Of a stretch of DNA of 60,241 bases, positions 9,252 to 21,337 are shown one piece after another; position 1 is the stretch's first letter; each line of letters begins with the position of its first letter. Origin of the DNA: Deinococcus arboris (lineage in GTDB: Bacteria; Deinococcota; Deinococci; Deinococcales; Deinococcaceae); assembly GCF_009755355.1 (NCBI RefSeq), contig NZ_WQLB01000028.1, forward strand, positions 1-60,241. The letters run 5' to 3'. Below the pieces are notes generated by a model. It did not search any database, had not been told where the DNA came from, and saw only the letters and a list, made by a program, of their open reading frames with translations. The position numbers and the translations under genes were made by a program.

Positions 9252-10136
9252 CTACAGCTTCAGGCTCTGGACCACCGTCGGCACCCGCCAGAATTCCGTG
9301 CTGGTGGTGATAAAGAGAGTGGTTCCCTCCGGGCCACCAAAGCAGAGGTTGGTGGCCTTCTGCCCCAGCAAGATGCGGCCTAGTTCCTGGCCGTCTGGGC
9401 TGAGGACATGCACGCCGTCGCCTGCACTGCTCCAGATACGTCCGGCTTCGTCGAGGCGCAGGCCGTCAGTCTTACCGGGGTCCACCCGGAAGTGTTCGCC
9501 GTCCAGCGTGGCCTGCCCATCCGGAGTGACCCGGTAACGGTAGGTCGCGCTGTCGCCGGTATCGGCCAGCAGCAGCAGGTCGGGGCGGGCAAAAATCAGG
9601 CCGTTGGGTTTGAAGCGGTCACGAATAGGCGCCGTCAGGGTGCCGTCTGGGGCGAGGCGAAAGACCCAGCGGCCCGGCAGTTCCATCGGGGCGCCGGTGC
9701 CACCTTCTTCTGGCTTGTCCAGGCCGTAGCTGGGGTCACTGAACCAGAGGCTGCCGTCAGGGTGCAGCGCCACGTCGTTGGGCGAATTGAGGCGCTGGCC
9801 CTCGAAACGGTCGGCCAGGACGGTCCAGTGGCCATCGGCCTCCTGGCGCAGCAGGGCGCGCTGCCCATGTGAGCAGGCAATCAGGCGGCCCTCGGCATCG
9901 ATGCAGTGTCCGTTCTGGTAGCTGCTGGGGTGCAGTTCCTCCTTCAACTCGCCCGCGTCGGTGTAGGCCCAGGTGCGGTTGCCCGCCACATCGCTAAAAA
10001 TCACGGCGCTGCGCGCCGGCACATAGGTTGGGCCTTCACCGGCCTGATAGCCCCGGCCCAGGCATTCAGGCGCCGCGCCGGTGGGAAACAGTCGCAGGAA
10101 GTCGGGATGGGCGGCCTGAAAGGCGGGGTGGGTCAT
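9252..10136 (-). CDS. SMP-30/gluconolactonase family protein
   Basis: This 294-residue six-bladed beta-propeller has family hallmarks: EGPTYVPARSAVIFSDVAGNR near the N-terminus (metal Glu), the NGHCIDAEGRL strand, the metal Asn in SPNDVALHPDGSLWFSDPSYG, and DGLRLDEAGRIW (catalytic Asp). Members hydrolyse sugar lactones or organophosphates using Ca or Zn. No signal peptide is seen when ATG 10136 is used; an in-frame start 75 nt upstream would add an unlikely Arg-rich leader. It is convergent with the broken gene at 8944-9237. Confidence 0.88.
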   Translation of the reverse strand: MTHPAFQAAHPDFLRLFPTGAAPECLGRGYQAGEGPTYVPARSAVIFSDVAGNRTWAYTDAGELKEELHPSSYQNGHCIDAEGRLIACSHGQRALLRQEADGHWTVLADRFEGQRLNSPNDVALHPDGSLWFSDPSYGLDKPEEGGTGAPMELPGRWVFRLAPDGTLTAPIRDRFKPNGLIFARPDLLLLADTGDSATYRYRVTPDGQATLDGEHFRVDPGKTDGLRLDEAGRIWSSAGDGVHVLSPDGQELGRILLGQKATNLCFGGPEGTTLFITTSTEFWRVPTVVQSLKL

Positions 10137-10269
10137 GGCCCTATGCTGCGGCCTGAGCGGCCAGCAGTGCCAGCGCCGGGCTGTCCGGCTGGCCCGAATG
10201 GTTACGCGCACAGGAACAAAGAAGGGGTGAAGGGGGCGGGCGTCAGGCGCCGCAGCCAGCGGTATGCTG

Positions 10270-13123
<2,854 letters not shown>

Positions 13124-13137
13124 TCCTGCGTCTTTCT

Positions 13138-13167
13138 GGCCGCCGCGAGTTGCACGCGGCGGCCTTT
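13138..13167 (+). terminator. Intrinsic terminator of sucA
   Basis: GGCCGCCGCG and CGCGGCGGCC form a perfect 10-bp stem around a 7-nt loop, followed by TTT, 15 nt after the sucA stop. The following gap to 13394 holds no gene; a GGAGG site marks the next start. Confidence 0.85.
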
Positions 13168-13394
13168 GTTCTGTCCTCTTTTGCGTCAAGACCAGCACAT
13201 GAAGAGGCTCACAAGCGGAGGCACTTCTCAGCTCGCTCTCAGCTTTCTGGTCTCTTTTTGACGCTGTGGTGGAGAAACCAGTAGACCTTCACCCCTCCTG
13301 CAGTTCACTCCTGGCTGTCTCCTCAAGAGGGGCACACGGGGGCACCCTAGCCTCATGAGGACACACCACGACTTACACCTTTTGGAGGTGCCCT

Positions 13395-13865
13395 ATGCGA
13401 ATGTTGTCAATTGGTGTTAGCGGAATACTGCTCAGCCTGGCCACGGCCGCTGGTGCCCAATGTGTGCAGAAGCCCAGCCACGCTTTTAATGGCCTGGTGC
13501 CGATTGTGTATCCCAGTAGTAATGGGGGCGCGCTGCTCCAGCGGGCCTGTGATGCCGGGGCCCAGCGCCTGGCCAGTGACGTGATGGCCAGTGCCAAAGC
13601 CCAGGGGATTGCCGTGAAATGGGTCGAGATTTACGGCGCGCGGCGCTGGGGGTCTACCTTTCACGACCTGATCTACAAGACTCGCGCTTACGGGTACAAC
13701 CAGGCCAGCTTTGCCAAGTACAACGTGGTGCCCAGAAGCAAGATGAGCGGCGGCGAGTTCCTGGTGTACGCCAACAAGACCGGCAAATACATCGCTATGG
13801 CCTCGTATCAGGAAGGCACCAGCACCGCCAATACGGCCGACGTGTTTGTGGTGTACGGCAACTAG
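13395..13865 (+). CDS. Secreted hypothetical protein
   Basis: This 156-residue protein has a clear signal peptide (MRMLSIGVSGILLSLATAAGA, cleavage near residue 21) and a mature domain with few charged clusters, several Tyr/Gly-rich segments and two cysteines near its N-terminus that could form a disulfide. I do not recognise a family. The start ATG follows GGAGG. It separates sucA from sucB and has terminators on both sides, so it is its own unit. Confidence 0.7.
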   Translation: MRMLSIGVSGILLSLATAAGAQCVQKPSHAFNGLVPIVYPSSNGGALLQRACDAGAQRLASDVMASAKAQGIAVKWVEIYGARRWGSTFHDLIYKTRAYGYNQASFAKYNVVPRSKMSGGEFLVYANKTGKYIAMASYQEGTSTANTADVFVVYGN

Positions 13866-13904
13866 AGGAGGGGAAGCGCCCTCTCTAGCCATCAGGAAAA
13901 GGCA

Positions 13905-13945
13905 AGCGCCCTGGGTTCAGAGCCCTGAGGCGCTGCGCTTTTTTT
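13905..13945 (+). terminator. Intrinsic terminator of the secreted-protein gene
   Basis: AGCGCC (13905-13910) pairs with GGCGCT (13929-13934), with an inner GGG/CCC helix, and a run of seven T at 13939-13945. Confidence 0.75.
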
Positions 13946-14043
13946 GGCCTTCTGAAGTTCAGCCATAGGGACGTTCTCCTGCCGCCAGCCGTCCCGCGTC
14001 CCCGGCCCAGGCACAGGGCCAGAGGGGTATAACAGAAGGCGCT

Positions 14044-15327
<1,284 letters not shown>

Positions 15328-15372
15328 GGGCAGAGAATGGACGATTGGCCGTGAACGGGCAACCGCACCAGC

Positions 15373-15413
15373 AAGAAGGGCAGGCCAAGGGGAAATCCCG
15401 GCCTGCCCTTCTT
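15373..15413. terminator. Strong bidirectional terminator
   Basis: A perfect 14-bp stem, AAGAAGGGCAGGCC (15373-15386) with GGCCTGCCCTTCTT (15400-15413), lies between sucB and the convergent carbonic anhydrase gene. Its tails are A-rich on one side and T-rich on the other, so it could serve both strands. Confidence 0.8.
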
Positions 15414-15561
15414 CCGTTCCACTGATAAGGGACAGCATCGGCTTCCAAAAGCCATCAGAAGGGCATTGTCTCCCTCGACCCTGTGTCCACCTGACTCTGC
15501 ACCCCAAGCGGGCCTGCCCAGAGATTAGGACTATCTGCTACCGCAGTCTTGCCCTTCCCTC

Positions 15562-16284
15562 TTACACCTGCAGGTCTTCTTCCTCGGTCAAGAAGTCCAC
15601 GGCGCCGCTGCCTATCTCGTAATACGCACCAATCACGCGAATCTGGCCGCTGGCCTCGGCGGCCTGAATGACGGGTTCCTGGCGCAGCAGGTGAACCTGA
15701 TACCGCACGTTGTTCAGCACCGCCTCGCGCATGCGGGCCTTCTTATCACGGATGGTCGGCATGCCCACCAGCGCCGGCTGAATGCAGCGAATCAGGTTTT
15801 GCAGGTGGGCCGGTTCCTGGGCCACGCGCGTCTCGGGCAGCAGGGCCGCCGCCACAGCGCCGCAGGCTTCATGGCCCATCACCACAATCAGGTGCACGTC
15901 CAGGTGGCGCACCGCGTATTCCAGGGTGCCCAGCCCCGCCTCGCCCACCACATGCCCGGCCACGCGCACCACGAACAGCTGCCCCAGGCCCTGGTCAAAC
16001 ACCAGTTCCACGGGAACGCGGCTGTCGCTGCACGCCAGTACGGCGGCGTAGGGGGTCTGGCCCATAATCTGCGCGCGGCGCTCGTTGGCGCTCATCTCGG
16101 GGCGGGTGGCCTGGCCACTGAAAAAACGGGCGTTGCCGTCTTTGAGGGCCTGAATGGCCGCGTCAGGGGTGGCCACATCCGACTCTTTGAGGTCGGCAAT
16201 ATCGGCCATGCTGGCGCCGCGCCGGATGGCGTCAAGGATCCGGCGTTCCAGGTCGGCGGCTATCTGCGCGGCACTTTCGCTCAT
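15562..16284 (-). CDS. Beta-class carbonic anhydrase
   Basis: This 240-residue enzyme interconverts CO2 and bicarbonate. The zinc ligands and dyad are visible: CSDSR (Cys plus the Asp-Arg dyad) and HEACG (His and Cys). A ~45-residue helical N-terminal extension precedes the domain. I chose ATG at 16284 rather than the in-frame ATG 9 nt upstream because TACCAT (16292-16297) sits exactly 7 nt before it, the leaderless spacing. The upstream ATG would overlap that box. Confidence 0.93.
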   Translation of the reverse strand: MSESAAQIAADLERRILDAIRRGASMADIADLKESDVATPDAAIQALKDGNARFFSGQATRPEMSANERRAQIMGQTPYAAVLACSDSRVPVELVFDQGLGQLFVVRVAGHVVGEAGLGTLEYAVRHLDVHLIVVMGHEACGAVAAALLPETRVAQEPAHLQNLIRCIQPALVGMPTIRDKKARMREAVLNNVRYQVHLLRQEPVIQAAEASGQIRVIGAYYEIGSGAVDFLTEEEDLQV

Positions 16285-16343
16285 GGGCGGCATGGTAGCG
16301 CCCCGCCTGCGCGCCAGGCTGCACCGGGTCTATCCTCGGCACC

Positions 16344-16730
16344 ATGAGCCATGACCTGCCCCTAGACCCTACCGCCGAGCCGACCATCAGCGAGCTGCTG
16401 GAGCGGTACGCCACCCTGCGCGACACCCTGCTGGGTCTGGAAGCCGAGCGGGAGGCCCTGGGCGCGCAGTTGAAAGCCGCCCTGAATGCCGGCGCGCACG
16501 CTGAGACCGACCTGTACCGCGCCGCCCTGAAGGTCACGCGGCGCGTGGAATACCCGCTGGACCGCTTCCGTGAGGTGTTTGGGGACGCCGCCGCGCTGGA
16601 AGTGGCCACCATTGACCGCAAGAAGGCCGACGCACTGGCCGGCGCCGGCGACCTGAATGCCGATCAGCTGCGCGACCTGGCCGTGGTCAAGGAAACGCAG
16701 GCGCTGGTGCTTCAGCCCAAAACGCGCTGA
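16344..16730 (+). CDS. Hypothetical coiled-coil protein
   Basis: I do not recognise this 128-residue protein. Residues about 15-50 form an amphipathic helix (ISELLERYATLRDTLLGLEAE) likely to be a coiled coil; the rest is charged alpha/beta. Arrangement loosely resembles small phage-type helical proteins but no motif confirms it. The start ATG has TATCCT (16331-16336) 7 nt upstream. It is divergent from the carbonic anhydrase with about 60 nt between starts. Confidence 0.65.
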   Translation: MSHDLPLDPTAEPTISELLERYATLRDTLLGLEAEREALGAQLKAALNAGAHAETDLYRAALKVTRRVEYPLDRFREVFGDAAALEVATIDRKKADALAGAGDLNADQLRDLAVVKETQALVLQPKTR

Positions 16731-16786
16731 CCTGCCCCTGACCCCGCGCGGACCCTGACGTGACAAGTGGCCGGCACTCTGGGGGC

Positions 16787-16978
16787 ATGAGTCAGAACCC
16801 CAATTTCCTGCGGTCTTTTTTGCTCCCGGTTCTGCGTCCCGTTCTGGGAACACACGACCCGGAGGCCCACGCGCCCACCGAACACTTCACCGCTCAGGCC
16901 CACGTCTACACCGAGCGCGAGGCCCGGCAGGCCCGGCGCCGCCTGGCCCAGAGCGACCTCGAACGGCTGACACAGTAA
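16787..16978 (+). CDS. Small hypothetical protein
   Basis: This 63-residue protein has a hydrophobic N-terminal stretch (FLRSFLLPVLRPVLG) and a charged, Arg-rich helical C-terminus (YTEREARQARRRLAQSD). The start ATG at 16787 has a CACTCT box 6 nt upstream, a variant of the -10 pattern that also precedes the DUF427 gene at 59893. Function unknown. Confidence 0.55.
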   Translation: MSQNPNFLRSFLLPVLRPVLGTHDPEAHAPTEHFTAQAHVYTEREARQARRRLAQSDLERLTQ

Positions 16979-17285
16979 GGCGGCGTGTGCGGTCGAGGCG
17001 TTTGTGCCAGCGCCTCAATCCGACTAGAGGGAAAGAGGACAGCAGGTGACAGGCGCGGAGTTGGCCAGTTGGGAATGCGCCGATGGGTCAGCACAACAAG
17101 GCGGAAGTCGTACGAGACGGCTGCGGTCCGTCACCTCACCACATCGGAACCAAGCCGGTTCACTTCCTAAACCCGGTTCTCTCGACCTCTTGCTCCTGAG
17201 ATGACCGGCAAAAAGGCGGCACCTGATGGCTGTGTTCGGCCAGAGTGCAGCGGCACACCTCTGCCAGCCCACCACACCAACAATA
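16979..17285. other. Intergenic region, 307 nt
   Basis: No supported gene. At 16995-17016 GAGGCG and CGCCTC form a hairpin followed by AATCCGACTAGAG, reminiscent of the hairpin-plus-TTCAATCGGAG repeats at 36-61 and 28499-28530. The remainder shows no clear structure. Confidence 0.4.
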
Positions 17286-17314
17286 GGCGGCCACCAAATG
17301 TTCTGGTGGCCGCC
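17286..17314. terminator. GC-rich hairpin downstream of SRP RNA
   Basis: GGCGGCCACC (17286-17295) and GGTGGCCGCC (17305-17314) form a perfect 10-bp stem with a 9-nt loop, about 20 nt past the SRP RNA 3' end on the minus strand. It lacks a T tract, so it may be a backup terminator. Confidence 0.5.
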
Positions 17315-17333
17315 CGGATAGGGTGAGCAAAAA

Positions 17334-17435
<102 letters not shown>

Positions 17436-17467
17436 GCAGCGAAGATAGCACAGAGAGGAACAAGAAG

Positions 17468-17499
17468 CGCGCCGGTTCCCAGGGCAGGAAACCGGCGCG
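17468..17499 (-). terminator. Terminator of the tRNA-Leu gene
   Basis: CGCGCCGGTT and AACCGGCGCG form a perfect 10-bp stem 8 nt past the tRNA 3' end on the minus strand, followed by CTTCTTG. It separates the tRNA from the SRP RNA promoter. Confidence 0.75.
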
Positions 17500-17507
17500 T
17501 CTTTGTT

Positions 17508-17593
<86 letters not shown>

Positions 17594-17650
17594 TCCATGA
17601 GAGGCGAAGCCATATTAGGGGGGTCGGCGGCGAGTGTCAAGGCGGGCCGC

Positions 17651-17769
17651 TTGCGCCCAGGCCTGCGCGTGGTATGCTCACGTTTGCCGCCGCGAGCGGT
17701 CAGACCCCGCCCCAGGGCGGTTTTTGTCTGGCTGATGCGTGCGGGACGCCACAACAAGAGAGGTTTTCC
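17651..17769 (+). promoter_or_regulatory. rpsO promoter and structured leader
   Basis: A TTGCGC -35 (17651-17656), 16-nt spacer and TATGCT -10 (17673-17678) would start RNA near 17685, giving an 85-nt leader. Within it CAGAC (17701-17705) pairs with GTCTG (17726-17730) around an inner CCGCC/GGCGG hairpin followed by TTTTT. The inner hairpin plus T run looks like an attenuator, while the outer helix would sequester the T run. S15 leaders in other bacteria bind S15 for autoregulation; that role here is inferred. Confidence 0.6.
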
Positions 17770-18045
<276 letters not shown>

Positions 18046-18061
18046 CACCTGCGCCTCTCGG

Positions 18062-18097
18062 GCCGCCGTTCCCCCAGCAGGGGGCGGCGGCTTTTTT
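18062..18097 (+). terminator. Intrinsic terminator of rpsO
   Basis: GCCGCCG pairs with CGGCGGC and CCCCC with GGGGG around an AGCA loop (two-nt bulge between helices), followed by six T (18092-18097). Confidence 0.92.
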
Positions 18098-18100
18098 GGC

Positions 18101-18547
18101 TTACCGCTCGCCGGCAGCGGGGCGTTCCCGGTGGGGCGCGGCCCGCCAGTCCCCGCCGGCCACCGGGACTGCGCCGGGCTGGGCCAGCCGGTCAGGGCGG
18201 GCATAGATATAGACCCAGGCGGCCACCTCTTCCCCACTGTCCAGCTGCAGTGTGGCCACCTCGCGGGTGTACAGAGGCGGCTGCTCGTCCACGCCTTCCA
18301 GCTCGTCCAGTTGCGGCAGCGCGGCGGCCCAGGCCTCTGGCCCATAGGTCAGCAGCACGCCACGGACCTGGGCCTCGGCCGGGCCGGGCCGCAGCGCCGG
18401 GTAGGCTTCGGGGTGCAGGTGGTACAGCGTGAAGCCGCGCAAGGTGGCGGGCTGGGCCTGGGGGACGCCGGCCGCCGTCAGGTGGGCGTTGCGCTCGCCG
18501 GGCATCAGGGTGCCGTACACGAACACGTGGGTCGGCTGAGGCGTCAT
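18101..18547 (-). CDS. Gamma-glutamylcyclotransferase-like protein
   Basis: This 148-residue protein has the GGCT-fold signature [13 protein letters not shown] at its N-terminus, the substrate-loop YGTL, and a central LDELEGVDE with the acidic residue expected for catalysis, then YTREVATL. Family members (YtfP/BtrG/GGCT) form 5-oxoproline from gamma-glutamyl compounds or act in related amide chemistry. ATG 18547 has TACAGT (18555-18560) 7 nt upstream. It is divergent from the Nudix gene, with 47 nt between the start codons holding both -10 boxes. Confidence 0.85.
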   Translation of the reverse strand: MTPQPTHVFVYGTLMPGERNAHLTAAGVPQAQPATLRGFTLYHLHPEAYPALRPGPAEAQVRGVLLTYGPEAWAAALPQLDELEGVDEQPPLYTREVATLQLDSGEEVAAWVYIYARPDRLAQPGAVPVAGGDWRAAPHRERPAAGER

Positions 18548-18594
18548 GGCTGTCACTGTAGCGGCCGGGCAGCCCCTCACCTATCTTCGGGTCT

Positions 18595-19035
18595 ATGTCC
18601 CTGCGCCAGTGTGCCGCCGCTCTGCTCGTGAACCCATCGGGTCACCTCCTGCTGGTACAGCAGCAGTACGGGCTTCGGCTGTGGGGCGCGCCCGGCGGCG
18701 TGGTGGATGAGGGCGAGACCCCACAGGCCGCAGCGGTGCGCGAGACGCAGGAAGAGGTGGGCCTGACCGTGGAGGTCACGGGCCTGGTCGGCCGCTATCT
18801 GTTGCAGGGCGGCGGCTGGCCCGACGTTCTGGCCCACGTTTTTCTGGCGCGGGTGGTGGCGGGCACGCCCCGGCCAGACCCCGCCGAGGTGGCGGCACTG
18901 GGCTGGTATCCCCCAGACCAGTTGCCAGGGCCACTGCTGCCCGACCTGGAGGCGGCCTTGCCAGACTGGCAGGCAGGTCAGCTGGGCGCCGAACGCACGG
19001 TGCAGCGCCGCCTGACCCTGCCGCCCCTGCACTAA
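18595..19035 (+). CDS. NUDIX hydrolase
   Basis: This 146-residue protein has a full Nudix box from GGVVDEGETPQAAAVRE to TQEEVGL (G-x5-E-x7-REUXEEXGU). Nudix enzymes hydrolyse nucleoside diphosphates linked to another moiety; the substrate is not evident. Deinococcus genomes are known for Nudix expansion. ATG 18595 has TATCTT (18582-18587) 7 nt upstream. Confidence 0.93.
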   Translation: MSLRQCAAALLVNPSGHLLLVQQQYGLRLWGAPGGVVDEGETPQAAAVRETQEEVGLTVEVTGLVGRYLLQGGGWPDVLAHVFLARVVAGTPRPDPAEVAALGWYPPDQLPGPLLPDLEAALPDWQAGQLGAERTVQRRLTLPPLH

Positions 19036-19165
19036 TCACGGTGGATGGCACGAGGGCACCACGCATCCCAGCCAGGCCACTCCCCTTGCCGCCCGAACCT
19101 GAAGCCCAGAGCATTTCTGAAAGCAGGTGGACTCTTCTGCCCCGCTGTGTGACGCTGGCGGCCAG

Positions 19166-19804
19166 ATGAAAGCCAACGTCTTCCATTTCCTGAATGCGGG
19201 CGAACAACTTCCAGAAGTACTGGCGGCATAGGTGGAGGCCGTGGCCCGCGAAGCGTTCACCCGCCACACCGGCCGGTTGGGCCTGGATGGGGTGGACGCC
19301 GTCCTCTACGCCAGCCCGTGGACGATTCCGGAAACAGGCATGGTGGGCAATGCCCCAGACGGCTACAGCGTTCATCTCGCCGTGACCCCACAGAGTCCGC
19401 AGTTCCTTGACCATTGGCAACGCGAGCTGCCCGCGACGCTCGCTCACGAACTCCATCACGCGAAACGCTGGCGTCACGCAGGCCTCGGAACGTTGCTGGA
19501 GGCCCTGGTCTTTGAAGGACTTGCTCAGCATTACGAGGTCGAGGAACGCGGTGAGCCCCCTCTCTATGCCCAGCCCACCACCGACCTGGGCGCCCTGTGG
19601 GCACGGGCACGCGAGCAGTTGGACGGCCCGTATGACCATCAGGCCTGGTTCCTAGGGTCCGTGGGTCAGGACCTGCCCCGCTGGGGAGGCTACGCCCTGG
19701 GGTTTGAGTTGGTTCGTCAGTTCCTGCAGCGCGAGGGCGGAGACGCGGTCATTCACGCCTCAACACCGGCAGAACAGTTCCGCTCTGCCTGGTCGCTTGA
19801 TTGA
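19166..19804 (+). pseudogene. DUF2268-type metalloprotease-like gene with in-frame TAG
   Basis: A 213-codon frame runs from ATG 19166 (MKANVFHFLNAGEQLPEVLAA) to TGA 19802-19804, with TAG at 19229-19231 as codon 22. The downstream part has the DUF2268 pattern: GLDGVDAVLYASPWTIPETG, a zincin motif HELHHAKRW (HExxH) and a C-terminal EGG-x-x-VI segment. Homologs carry an N-terminal strand-helix like the part before the TAG, so the frame appears broken by one base change (CAG or similar to TAG). A 190-codon product could start at GTG 19232 but has no Shine-Dalgarno or -10 box. No promoter is visible upstream. The gap 19805-20056 after it shows no gene. Confidence 0.65.
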
Positions 19805-20056
19805 CAGAGGGAATGGAGGACGTTCCAGAGCTTTCGCCCACGGTCATCCGGGAATGGGTGCATAGGGGGCAGACGGTAGGCGGCTGGAGAGACGAGAGAC
19901 GCATCCTGTCCTGCCAGAGACCAGGGCCGACGTCCTGGCTTTGGCAGGCGTTATGGACTGAACTCGGACACCCATTCTGCTGCGCTTCGCCCGTCCGTTG
20001 GCCCCGGCACCTTTGAGGCTCAATGCTCTCGGCAGGGCTGGGTTTTCTGCTCTGCG

Positions 20057-20752
20057 CTAGACCCGCTGGCCGCGCGGCTGGTGAAAATACACCCGGCCCA
20101 CCACCGTCGCTTCCTCGGGCCGCACCGGGGGATGGTCGGGGTTGTCACTGCTGAGCCACAGATGCGCGCTGTAGCGGCGCAGCCGCTTGACGGTCAGGCC
20201 CAGCCCCGGCACATGCAGGACGTAGATGCGGCCCTCGCGCAAATCCAGGTCGCTGGGGTCCACATACACGCGGTCCCCAGGCCGGATACCGCCGGCCTCG
20301 GTGGTCATGGAATCGCCCTGGACCTCCAGCACCAGCATGCCGGGGCGGTGGTCGCGCAGCGGCACGAGTTCGTAGTCAATCACGCGGCCCTCGGTCTCGC
20401 TGGTGGGCAGCCCAGCGGTGGCCAGGGCGCGCACCGGCACCCGCACCAGTTCCAGTGTGCCCAGCACGTCCTCGCTGGGGTGAGAGGCCAGGGGCCGCAG
20501 GCCTGTGCGGGCCATCCATTCACTGAGGGACAGGCCCAGGGCGCGCCGCAGGGCGTCCTGACGTGCCGGGGTCAGGGCACCCAGATCACGCTCGCCGCGC
20601 TCCAGGCGGCTGAGGTACGGCTGTGCCACCTGGCCTTCCTCGCCGCCGTGTTCGGCGGTCAGGGCGCTCAGCTGGGCCTGGCCCACCCCCCGGCGCAGCC
20701 GTTGCTGCCGCAGCCACTGGGCGAGGTCGGAGGAAGGCAGCTCAGACGACAT
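20057..20752 (-). CDS. XRE-S24 repressor with LexA-type peptidase
   Basis: This 231-residue cytoplasmic regulator joins an N-terminal HTH (residues about 8-75, LAQWLRQQRL to SRLERGERDLG) to a C-terminal S24 peptidase domain: a candidate Ala113-Gly114 cleavage site in ALATAGLP, nucleophile Ser148 in GDSM, and general-base Lys189 in TVKRL. The 34-residue spacing from site to Ser and 41 from Ser to Lys is in the LexA/CI range. So it is probably a repressor that self-cleaves when RecA is activated. I chose ATG 20752 because TACACT (20759-20764) lies 6 nt upstream, rather than an ATG 48 nt upstream. It faces a divergent membrane gene across a perfect operator. It is too long for DdrO. Confidence 0.87.
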   Translation of the reverse strand: MSSELPSSDLAQWLRQQRLRRGVGQAQLSALTAEHGGEEGQVAQPYLSRLERGERDLGALTPARQDALRRALGLSLSEWMARTGLRPLASHPSEDVLGTLELVRVPVRALATAGLPTSETEGRVIDYELVPLRDHRPGMLVLEVQGDSMTTEAGGIRPGDRVYVDPSDLDLREGRIYVLHVPGLGLTVKRLRRYSAHLWLSSDNPDHPPVRPEEATVVGRVYFHQPRGQRV

Positions 20753-20799
20753 GAATGCAGTGTAAACGGCAGAGCAGAAGGCGATTGCATACCTCTGCA

Positions 20800-20828
20800 T
20801 TGCAATATGTCTGTAGACATATTATGCT
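20800..20828 (+). promoter_or_regulatory. Promoter with a perfect operator in its spacer
   Basis: A -35 TTGCAA (20800-20805), 17-nt spacer and -10 TATGCT (20823-20828) drive the membrane-protein gene. A perfect inverted repeat AATATGTCT-GT-AGACATATT occupies 20804-20823, filling the space between the boxes and touching both. A repressor there would block RNA polymerase directly. Start of transcription would be near 20835. Confidence 0.8.
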
Positions 20829-20892
20829 GAGAGCAGACCGCATGAGCCTGTTTTCGTGCGGCGCCGCGTCCTTTTTCCTGCTGGAGGCTGTC

Positions 20893-21234
20893 ATGCCCGA
20901 CCCGTCATCCCTGCCGCCCACGCTGCCGACCCTCGCCCCTCTGCTGCTGCTGGCATTTGCCGCAGGCAGCTTTACCCAGCTGACCCGGCTGCTGGCCCGT
21001 CCTGGCCGGCTGCGTCTGCGCCCCACCGCTGCCCAGGCCCTGGCCGCCGGAGTGGCCGCCTTGACGGTGGTGGCCCTGCTCAGCCTGGCCTTTCCGGCCC
21101 CAGCCCCCGCCGCGCTGCTGGCGGCGGCCTGCGTGACCGGCTGGAGTGGCCCGGCCATCCTGGGCCGCCTCAGCGCCCTGACCGAGCGTCAGCTGGGCCT
21201 GCGGTTGCCCCCTGAGCAGGACAACCAGGGCTAA
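20893..21234 (+). CDS. Holin-like small membrane protein
   Basis: This 113-residue protein has three likely membrane segments: LAPLLLLAFAAGSFTQLTRLL (about 15-35), a central ALAAGVAALTVVALLSLAF and APAALLAAACVTGWSGPAIL. The end motif TGWSGPAILGRLSAL resembles the TGWxGPxALDxL-type segment of small phage holins. ATG 20893 is preceded by TGGAGG; an in-frame ATG at 20842 without a ribosome site would add 17 residues. The holin call is tentative: size, topology and a short motif. Its promoter is controlled by the operator above, facing the S24 repressor. Confidence 0.6.
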   Translation: MPDPSSLPPTLPTLAPLLLLAFAAGSFTQLTRLLARPGRLRLRPTAAQALAAGVAALTVVALLSLAFPAPAPAALLAAACVTGWSGPAILGRLSALTERQLGLRLPPEQDNQG

Positions 21235-21337
21235 GGCGGCTGGCCCTCTGCGCCCCCAGCCAGAGGCCAGATTCACACCGCATTCACATGGGAAGTTTGG
21301 CCACAACAGCCCCCGGAGCAGCCGGGCAGAATAGCGC

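Noticed and set aside
16979..17333. Small frames between the 63-residue protein and SRP RNA
   Set aside because: None has a start signal or protein-like composition; the region reads as spacer with hairpins.
19801..20016. A 71-codon frame after the broken DUF2268 gene
   Set aside because: No ribosome site, -10 box or recognisable motif; composition looks non-coding.
20804..20823. The palindrome as a radiation/desiccation response motif (RDRM, DdrO site)
   Set aside because: Half-sites TATGTC...GACATA are similar, but the spacing is one base longer than the RDRM I recall, and the adjacent regulator is an S24 repressor rather than DdrO.
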